A DNA stretch of 13,036 bases from an uncultured Actinomycetes bacterium (lineage in GTDB: Bacteria > Actinomycetota > Actinomycetes > Nanopelagicales > Nanopelagicaceae), in assembly GCA_903898855.1 (NCBI GenBank), contig CAIUHB010000189.1, positions 1-13,036 on the forward strand, read 5' to 3'. The notes beneath the pieces are model-generated. The model did not search any database, was not told the origin of the DNA, and saw nothing but the letters and a program-made list of their open reading frames with translations. This document shows, one piece after another, positions 7,203-13,036 of this stretch. The position numbers and the translations under genes were made by a program. How positions within the stretch are numbered: position 1 is the first letter of the stretch; every line of letters starts with the position of its first letter.

Positions 7203-10200
7203 ATGAGAATTCACCCTTCAAAAGTAGCCTGGCTAGGAATTCTCACCTTTCTTTTTTCTATGTTTGTGAGTGCCTCAGTTCTTCCCGTTCAAAAGAGCGA
7301 GGCCTTGACTCGATGCTACAAAGTAGATCCATATTACAGAAACGTTATTTTGAATGGCAGCTCCTGTGGTGGAGCGATATCCATTGATAATTCCATTACC
7401 GATATTAACGCCGGCGCATTTCAAAATAATTCGACCATAACGTCCGTTAGCATTCAATGGTTTAGTGCCATTCATGAAAATGCTTTTCAAAATAATTCAA
7501 GTCTTCAAACTGTAAATTTAGATTATGGAATGTGGGCAATCTCCAACTATGCTTTTTCAAATGATCCAAATTTGCATAGCATTTTAATCCCTTCAACTTT
7601 TTCTTCTCTTCCTGCAGAAGTGTTTGATCAGACTCCTCTAACTTCAATTATTTATTGCGGTTCTGATAACACGATTAAGTCAACACTTTATGGATCTAAT
7701 AGTATTTCGACCACGTGTCCACAAGGTCCAACTGATCCAGTAATTACACACTCAGACCAAGACTATCGATATGACACATCTACCTCCACTGGATCTCTAG
7801 CGTGCGCAGAAGGTGGGTCAGTTACCGTCCAACGCGGAATGGTTACATCCGTGAATTACTTGTGTGTCGGAACTTTCACCCTTCCGGCCGGGATCTCCGG
7901 TCTCACTTGGAGCGATTACATTCAGAAAACTCCAGTTCCGGGAAGCCCAGGAGCATTTTATCTATACGACTCATTGCATGGATTTGGGTCAGTGATTTGC
8001 AGTGGATCTGGCTATATTTCTATTTACAATTTCGCGACCGGCAATTCGCATTCATGTCAAGGATCTGTAGACATCCCCGCGAACGTAACAACAATTAGTG
8101 CTGCAACTTTTGCAAATAAAACCGGTATCACTATTTCTGCAATTCCAAATAGTTTGAATACGATTGCATACGGTGCCTTTGTGGGATCTTCCGCAGATAT
8201 CTCATCATTCATTGGCTCTGCTGACACTTTCACACTCGCCAATCAAGATATCCAGCTCTATTTCCGCTCGACCGGAAATGGCAAACTTCCTTGCTTACAA
8301 AGTGGCGGACTTGTGGTGATCGACGGAGTGGCGACAGACGGATCGGACTGCCAAGGAACAATTTATGTTCCAGTCGGTGTTATTGCTGGCAACCCAAGTC
8401 ATTTTTGGGGCTCAATTCGTCATTCAGCAGATTTGATCGGGGATCCCACAGGTAACACCTATTACATTTATGATTCAGAATATGCCGCCGGAACAGTCAC
8501 ATGTTCGGCGGGCGGAATTGTAACCTTTTCAAGGGGCTACTTAATAACCAACTCATCTTGTGCGGGGACTCTAGATATTCCCGAACCATTTAATTTTGCA
8601 TTGCTTGACTCAGTTCTTGGGGGGGACTCCTTATTAACTTCAATTCGCTTTCCATCAACATTTTTGGGCATTCCCGAAAGCAACCCGGCAGGACAATTTG
8701 GCAATCTCACAGGATTAGAAACTATTACCGTTGCGGACGGAAACCCTAACTTTGCTTCCGTTGATGGTGTTTTACTAACGCAAGACCTTCAGTCCATCTT
8801 GTGGTACCCAAAAAAGAAATTAAATGCAACCTATTCAGTGCCGTCGACCGTTAATGCGCTCAACTCCGCGGCGTTTTCACAAAATCAATATCTAAAGTCA
8901 CTTTCAATTCCAGAATCAGTCATATCAATCGACATTGGGGTCCTAAATAACCTTTCGGGATTAGAAACAATTACTGTTGCAGAAGATAATCCTAATTACA
9001 GTTCCATAGATGGCGTTTTACTCACCAAGGACAAACAGACAATTTTGTATTACCCACTAATGAAGTCGGATCGAAACTATTCAATCCCACCAACCGTTAC
9101 CGCAGTAGGTAATGGAACATTTGCAGAACGACTTGTCTCGTCTGTCTCAATACCGCGTTCAGTCACATCGATTGGTGAGAGTGCATTTGCGTATAACAGT
9201 AATTTAAAGACTGTGACATTCGAGTCAAATAGCACTCTAGAAACTATTAGCGTCTCTGCATTCCAAGAAACTTCCCTTAAGAAAATAATCATTCCGAGAA
9301 GCGTTACCAATATTGGTTACGGAGCTTTCCAGCTCGATAGACTCTTGACGAAAGTTGAATTTGAATCAGGCAGTAGTCTCATTGCACTTGGAGATAATGT
9401 CTTTTCAACAACATCAATCTCCAGCATCTATATTCCCGATGGAGTGCAATCAATCCCGAATGGGACTTTTCAATATTGTCGTAATTTGGTTTACGTCGAC
9501 CTCGGGACGGGTAGTCAATTGCTTTCAATCGGAGGCACCGCTTTCTATAACAGTGACTCTTTAAAATCTATAAAGTTCCCCGCCGGATTAGTGAGTATTG
9601 GACCAAATGCTTTTGACGGGACAAAACTGTCGGACATCACGTTTCAAGGAACTGCAATTCGCAGTTTTGATAAACCATTTCAAGCAGTAGATGGCGTGCC
9701 TCCAAGTGGTTGGGTTCAAGATACAGCGACGGCGACGTTATTCGGCGGCCCTGGACTAAATGGTGATGGAATAAATATTCGCGTTGGAGGAGGTCCAGGA
9801 ATCCCTGCCCCCGTCATCGCATCACCAAAGGCTGGTTCTACTTACCTCGCAATGGTTGGCAAACCATTCACCCTGAATATGAACTATTTTGCACAGTCTC
9901 CAAGTACGACTTCAATTAGTTCTGGAAGTCTTCCCGATGGATTGACTTTGGACAGTCAAGGAAATATCACAGGGATTCCGACCAAAGCGAACGATTTCAG
10001 TTTTTCATTAAACGTCTCTGAAGATGTGGCTGGTGGCACTGCTTCTGTGGACAATCTTCATATCAAGGTCACTCCAGAAAATGATTACATGATCTCGACA
10101 AACAAGCGGATACTTTCTTACGCAGATAATGAAATTGCACAGATAACGACGAACGCACCTGACGATTTCAAAATTGGATATTTCTTCTGGGATTATGTAT

Positions 10201-11303
10201 GCGGCCCTGAATTCGTAGATTCAGGGTTCAATACAGTTGGAACTGACTTGTTTTTGCAAACAGGACTTCAAGCTAGATATAACGATTATTGCGGTTCGTC
10301 CGTAGCGTATAGGCTCAGAATCTATCCACCGGAAACGTCATATCCTGATTTAAGTACTCCGTACCTGGCTGAAGTTGTTGTTGCCGCCTCAAATGGTCAA
10401 AGCACGCCGAGAATTGTCGCACCTTTATCTAGTGAAACTATCGCTTTTAAAGTCGGCGTTCCTTTGGAGGATTATCGAATTAGTTTCCTTCCAGGTACAG
10501 GGTCGAACACGGTAACTGCTTCAGCTGCACTACCTGCGGGCCTCACCCTTCACTCTGATGGATCGATTACTGGTGCGCCAACCAGTCCAGGGACAACATC
10601 GGTTGACTTCACAGTTACTGACGATGCAGGCAATTCAGCAACTGCAACTAGTGTTCAATTTGTAATTTCTCTCACGGGCAATTCGCCTCCAAGCGACAAT
10701 TCACATCAACAGCAAAATATAGTTTCAACGCCCGCGCCCGACCCAGTACAGCAATCGAAGATCTCATCAATCTCACCTGAACAAGTCATTGCGGGGACTG
10801 CAACTACTCTGACTCTTAGTGGCACTTTTATTGAGAAGGTTGGGGTTATTCAATTAAATGGTTCATCTATCGCCCCGGGAACTTGGACCCAATCGCCAAT
10901 TTCCATCTCATTCCGACTACCCGCGATGGCAGCGGGCACTTACTCGATTCAACTTTTTAATGGAGCGGCGCCCGTACTTGCAACACAACTGAGTGTGGCG
11001 AAAGCAGATGCAGTGACAGCACCAGTTACTCCTTCGGTTGATACGTCGACAGTTACTTCAATCAACACCAAGCAAACCGACACTTCAACTGCCGCTCAAG
11101 CCAAACCTTCTACTCCAGTTCCTGCTATCAGCCCTTCTTCGAAGACTACGGTTATTCCAAAACTTTCATCGATCAAGAAGCCGGTTGCGTCTCAGACCCG
11201 CCCAACGGCGAAGTCGATTACCATCGTTTGCGTGCATGGGAAATCGGCCAAGGCGATCAGGGGAGTTTTGCCTAAATGTCCTGCGGGGTTCGTGAAGAAG
11301 TAG
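7203..11303 (+). CDS. giant BspA-type LRR / Ig-like / IPT surface protein
   Basis: 1366 residues, exported: signal peptide about 1-34 (hydrophobic core VAWLGILTFLFSMFVSA, cleavage near KSEA). Five Cys-paired modules follow: C38/C55, C201/C221, C266/C285, C364/C383, C434/C453. The second Cys is usually followed by xG[ST]xxIP and then BspA-type leucine-rich repeats. LRR blocks lie at about 60-163 and 456-826, including the doubled signature GLETITVA...SxDGVLLT. Two putative Ig (He_PIG) domains at about 870-956 and 1068-1157 show LPxGLTL...G.I(T)G.PT. Between them lies an unrecognised domain with C1000 and C1030. An IPT/TIG-like domain (1180-1262), a Ser/Thr/Pro/Lys linker and a Cys tail (C1343, C1359, ending PKCPAGFVKK) complete it. 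No LPXTG motif or C-terminal membrane anchor. Codons are A+T-richer than in the metabolic genes. Likely adhesin or surface-layer component; ligand unknown. Confidence 0.88.
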   Translation: MRIHPSKVAWLGILTFLFSMFVSASVLPVQKSEALTRCYKVDPYYRNVILNGSSCGGAISIDNSITDINAGAFQNNSTITSVSIQWFSAIHENAFQNNSSLQTVNLDYGMWAISNYAFSNDPNLHSILIPSTFSSLPAEVFDQTPLTSIIYCGSDNTIKSTLYGSNSISTTCPQGPTDPVITHSDQDYRYDTSTSTGSLACAEGGSVTVQRGMVTSVNYLCVGTFTLPAGISGLTWSDYIQKTPVPGSPGAFYLYDSLHGFGSVICSGSGYISIYNFATGNSHSCQGSVDIPANVTTISAATFANKTGITISAIPNSLNTIAYGAFVGSSADISSFIGSADTFTLANQDIQLYFRSTGNGKLPCLQSGGLVVIDGVATDGSDCQGTIYVPVGVIAGNPSHFWGSIRHSADLIGDPTGNTYYIYDSEYAAGTVTCSAGGIVTFSRGYLITNSSCAGTLDIPEPFNFALLDSVLGGDSLLTSIRFPSTFLGIPESNPAGQFGNLTGLETITVADGNPNFASVDGVLLTQDLQSILWYPKKKLNATYSVPSTVNALNSAAFSQNQYLKSLSIPESVISIDIGVLNNLSGLETITVAEDNPNYSSIDGVLLTKDKQTILYYPLMKSDRNYSIPPTVTAVGNGTFAERLVSSVSIPRSVTSIGESAFAYNSNLKTVTFESNSTLETISVSAFQETSLKKIIIPRSVTNIGYGAFQLDRLLTKVEFESGSSLIALGDNVFSTTSISSIYIPDGVQSIPNGTFQYCRNLVYVDLGTGSQLLSIGGTAFYNSDSLKSIKFPAGLVSIGPNAFDGTKLSDITFQGTAIRSFDKPFQAVDGVPPSGWVQDTATATLFGGPGLNGDGINIRVGGGPGIPAPVIASPKAGSTYLAMVGKPFTLNMNYFAQSPSTTSISSGSLPDGLTLDSQGNITGIPTKANDFSFSLNVSEDVAGGTASVDNLHIKVTPENDYMISTNKRILSYADNEIAQITTNAPDDFKIGYFFWDYVCGPEFVDSGFNTVGTDLFLQTGLQARYNDYCGSSVAYRLRIYPPETSYPDLSTPYLAEVVVAASNGQSTPRIVAPLSSETIAFKVGVPLEDYRISFLPGTGSNTVTASAALPAGLTLHSDGSITGAPTSPGTTSVDFTVTDDAGNSATATSVQFVISLTGNSPPSDNSHQQQNIVSTPAPDPVQQSKISSISPEQVIAGTATTLTLSGTFIEKVGVIQLNGSSIAPGTWTQSPISISFRLPAMAAGTYSIQLFNGAAPVLATQLSVAKADAVTAPVTPSVDTSTVTSINTKQTDTSTAAQAKPSTPVPAISPSSKTTVIPKLSSIKKPVASQTRPTAKSITIVCVHGKSAKAIRGVLPKCPAGFVKK
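7419..7498 (+). repeat. exact 14-base repeat at one-LRR spacing
   Basis: TTTCAAAATAATTC occurs at 7419-7432 and again at 7485-7498, 66 bases (22 residues) apart, encoding FQNNS in successive LRR units. It marks the periodicity of the first LRR block and is a possible slippage or recombination point. Confidence 0.8.
8712..9090 (+). repeat. 246-base LRR duplication within the giant gene
   Basis: The unit beginning GGATTAGAAAC (8712) recurs at 8958, a shift of 246 bases or 82 residues. Both copies encode GLETITVA..NPN(F/Y)(A/S)S(V/I)DGVLLT(Q/K)D, followed by a YP and an I/VP..V pattern. The DNA has diverged at many third positions while the protein is kept, so the duplication is old and under selection. 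The second copy is followed by ordinary 20-25 residue LRRs instead of another full unit. Confidence 0.8.
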
Positions 11304-11317
11304 TCTTTTCTGTCGGA

Positions 11318-11494
11318 TTATTCATCTCTCCGATTTCTGCGAAGGAAGAGGAAGACAAAGATGAAGAGGATGAGCGAAACGAATCCCAATAGGTATCGAT
11401 AGAGAACTATTTGGTTGGTGTTAATCAAGCCATGGCGTTTAAGGGTCACGATCAAATCGCTGGTTGCAGTCAAAGTTCCTGCGCCAATTCGGCG
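11318..11494 (-). pseudogene. 3' remnant of a minus-strand membrane protein
   Basis: The minus strand is open for 58 codons before the TAA at 11320-11318. It encodes TLTATSDLIVTLKRHGL, then a transmembrane helix (YLLGFVSLILFIFVFLFL) and a basic cytoplasmic end RRNRRDE. The hydrophobic helix plus positive tail is typical of a type-I membrane-protein C-terminus. There is no ATG; GTG 11449 or TTG 11473 would give only a 43-51 residue product with no visible promoter. An in-frame stop lies at 11497-11495. I read it as the tail of a gene whose 5' end was deleted. I cannot name the family. A small single-span membrane protein is the alternative. Confidence 0.5.
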
Positions 11495-11587
11495 TCACCA
11501 CAAAAGTTACGTATTTGGGCGCTGGCCGTGCAGCGGTCAATGACCCAAGCTCGAGATTTGTGGAGATTGTTGCGGCGAATAGTTAAC
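11485..11587 (+). pseudogene. 3' remnant of an OmpA-like protein
   Basis: The plus strand encodes QFGVTTKVTYLGAGRAAV (11485-11538), then NDPSSRFVEIVAANS and a TAA at 11585-11587. G-V-x-x-K-V-x-x-x-G-x-G-x-x...R-x-V-E-I is the pattern of the last strand-helix-strand of OmpA-like peptidoglycan-binding domains. The frame is open back to 11443, but 11443-11484 overlaps the antisense of the membrane-protein remnant and looks non-native. No start codon or promoter is present. Motif-based call; the fragment is too short for certainty. Confidence 0.55.
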
Positions 11588-11645
11588 TAAGGGGAATTAA
11601 CCAAACCGTAACTAGCAAGATCTACCAATATTTATTCCCACCTGC

Positions 11646-11651
11646 CACAAT
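11646..11651 (+). promoter_or_regulatory. -10 box of the metallopeptidase gene, probably leaderless
   Basis: CACAAT (11646-11651, four of six to TATAAT) sits six bases before the ATG at 11658, the same spacing as at the giant gene. The shared core is ACAATTT followed by four bases and ATG in both. No good -35 is visible, and there is no Shine-Dalgarno motif. Confidence 0.42.
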
Positions 11652-11657
11652 TTTGCC

Positions 11658-13019
11658 ATGCGCAAATACTCACTATTCGTCCTCGCCGCCGCCCTCATAG
11701 GGGGAGTAACAACTGCAGCTTCAGCACCAGCTGCGCCAACACCACCGAAGGTGGGAAGTGCGTGCACCAAGGCGGGAGCATTCTTCGATACTCCTAACGT
11801 TCGCTATGTCTGCAATGTTGAAGGCAAGAAAAAAGTCTGGCGCGTATGGCATCCTGCAAGCGCACCTAAACCAGCTACAAGCATGAGTAATGGCTCTACA
11901 GGCACTCAGCAAAGCGGTTCAACAACTACCACTGCTACGCCAGCTGCTCCTGCAGCTCCTAAAGCCGTCGTTAATCCCATTCCCCTCTCGCTCCCCGTCG
12001 CACCGATTGGCGCGATAACTTTCGACAATATCACTCAACATATTTCGGATATCTCAACGGCCGCCTATAACGCAGTGCAGGCTGTTGAATCAGCTAATCC
12101 TCAACCAGATATTCCAAATACCATTGCCATTGGACCAACAACTGTTCCGTCAGTGCCTGATGTTGCAGCGGCGTATAAGAAGATCGAAAAGTTGTGGGCT
12201 GGCTTCCGCCAACCATCAACCAACTACGCCCTCGTATTTAATTATCAAGATAAGGCGTGGGCCGTTAGCAATGCGACGGCAAATCCCGTCGTGATCGCAA
12301 ATGGTGGAATAAATGGGCCACTCAATCTCCCCAATCGAATTGAACAAGGCTGTTCGGCTCCTAATCAATGTTCGGGTGCGAACTCGGGCATTAGCGATGC
12401 TGCCGGCAATAGCGTGGCGCAATTCGGCATGGATCCAGTAATGAATTCTCGTGATCCGTATTTCCAAACGGGTGGAATTTTCGGACACGAATACACACAC
12501 TCGGTTCAAGCAGCTCAATTCTTAGGAAATCCAAAGATTGGAACACCAGATTCTGCAGAACAGCGTGCTCATGGATTAAGCAATCAACCCAGCGGCCTCT
12601 ATGAAGGCGTAGTGCCTTGCTGGTTCGCTGAAGGACAACCGAATTTCAATGGCACCGCAGCAGAGGCGTCTTCGCTTTCGGATTACCTTAGCTGGCGTTC
12701 AAGAATGCCCAAAGGTTTCCCTACATCTGCCTTCCCAGATTATTCGGCCGCAGCCATTCAGAATCTCTTGCTGACAGATAATCCACCGAACTGTTTGCCA
12801 CCTGCAGAGATATATCGCGTGGGTTATGGCATCGGTGCGCTCGTCATTGAAGCGCTTACTGCAATTGCTGGACCACAGTCCACTATGGCTGTTGTGAGGG
12901 AGCAGAGCTATGGAAAGACTTTCCCCGAGGCATTCCAGATCGTTTATGGAATTTCTTGGGATAAAGCCGCCCCTATTCTGGCTCAAGTAGCGGCAACGGA
13001 ATACGCGGCAGTTCCTTAA
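11658..13019 (+). CDS. secreted zinc metallopeptidase (gluzincin type)
   Basis: 453 residues, exported. The signal peptide is MRKYSLFVLAAALIGGVTTA with an Ala-x-Ala type site near residue 23. A short Cys module follows: GSACTKAGAFF...YVC with C36 and C52, then GKKKVWRVW, which resembles small modules common in actinobacterial secreted proteins. A Thr/Ala/Pro-rich linker spans about 67-110. The catalytic part carries HEYTH (H277, E278, H281) and, 44 residues after H281, WFAEG with E325 as the probable third zinc ligand. That arrangement is typical of gluzincins. A hydrophobic helix, GYGIGALVIEALTAIAG, lies downstream as in peptidase-MA-like folds. The substrate is unknown; it might process proteins outside the cell or at the cell surface. 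The gene appears to have its own leaderless promoter, and no partner genes are visible before the window ends. Confidence 0.85.
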   Translation: MRKYSLFVLAAALIGGVTTAASAPAAPTPPKVGSACTKAGAFFDTPNVRYVCNVEGKKKVWRVWHPASAPKPATSMSNGSTGTQQSGSTTTTATPAAPAAPKAVVNPIPLSLPVAPIGAITFDNITQHISDISTAAYNAVQAVESANPQPDIPNTIAIGPTTVPSVPDVAAAYKKIEKLWAGFRQPSTNYALVFNYQDKAWAVSNATANPVVIANGGINGPLNLPNRIEQGCSAPNQCSGANSGISDAAGNSVAQFGMDPVMNSRDPYFQTGGIFGHEYTHSVQAAQFLGNPKIGTPDSAEQRAHGLSNQPSGLYEGVVPCWFAEGQPNFNGTAAEASSLSDYLSWRSRMPKGFPTSAFPDYSAAAIQNLLLTDNPPNCLPPAEIYRVGYGIGALVIEALTAIAGPQSTMAVVREQSYGKTFPEAFQIVYGISWDKAAPILAQVAATEYAAVP

Positions 13020-13036
13020 TCCTTTGGATCAGATCT

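Noticed and set aside
7305..9680. Repetitive DNA that might be a CRISPR or tandem-repeat array
   Set aside because: The repeats are in-frame, protein-level LRR and Cys modules with diverged DNA and no regular spacers.
11311..11334. TCGGA...TCCGA hairpin as a terminator for the giant gene
   Set aside because: It has only five pairs and an 11-base loop, lies inside the membrane-protein remnant, and has no T-run.
1..13036. AGATCT at both window ends, suggesting a cloned fragment or a terminal direct repeat
   Set aside because: The same hexamer occurs at several internal places (for example 11618-11623), and the surrounding bases do not match, so it is not a meaningful boundary.

Overview
The window looks like chromosomal DNA of a free-living, probably aquatic, actinobacterium. 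The evidence is roughly balanced base composition, short intergenic gaps, very few Shine-Dalgarno motifs, leaderless-looking starts, and secreted proteins with short cysteine-paired modules. The closest match I can suggest is the streamlined freshwater acI/Nanopelagicales type; this is an impression from protein style, not a database result.

Left part (1-5960): ordinary metabolism. It opens inside a GH3 beta-glycosidase with an inserted PA14 domain that lacks only its first few codons. A G+C-rich hairpin and a complete tRNA-Arg(ACG) follow. Next come two head-to-head genes whose 5' ends touch or overlap: a choline-kinase-like phosphotransferase on the minus strand and an 815-residue FAD/folate methylamine dehydrogenase (dimethylglycine/sarcosine dehydrogenase family) on the plus strand. 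Together they suggest uptake and use of plant- or alga-derived glucosides and methylated amines such as betaine breakdown products. A stem-loop closes the dehydrogenase gene.

Right part (5960-13036): a run of exported proteins mixed with gene debris. A 315-residue secreted protein (choice-of-anchor-D-like plus IPT/TIG-like domain) is followed in the same frame by a promoterless 66-codon tail resembling the C-terminus of a DUF1566/Lcl_C-type protein. A 1366-residue surface protein comes next. It has five cysteine-paired modules, BspA-type leucine-rich repeats, two putative Ig (He_PIG) domains, an IPT/TIG-like domain, and a C-terminal cysteine tail shared with its upstream neighbour. After it lies a 350-base stretch holding the 3' ends of two different genes pointing away from each other (a minus-strand membrane-protein tail and a plus-strand OmpA-like tail), which looks like a deletion scar. 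The window ends with a secreted zinc metallopeptidase (HEYTH...WFAEG).

The main points of interest are the two Cys-paired module types in adjacent surface proteins, gene debris on both sides of the giant repeat protein (a likely gene-replacement hotspot), and two similar leaderless -10/start arrangements. I saw no CRISPR array, transposase, integrase, phage gene or rRNA.
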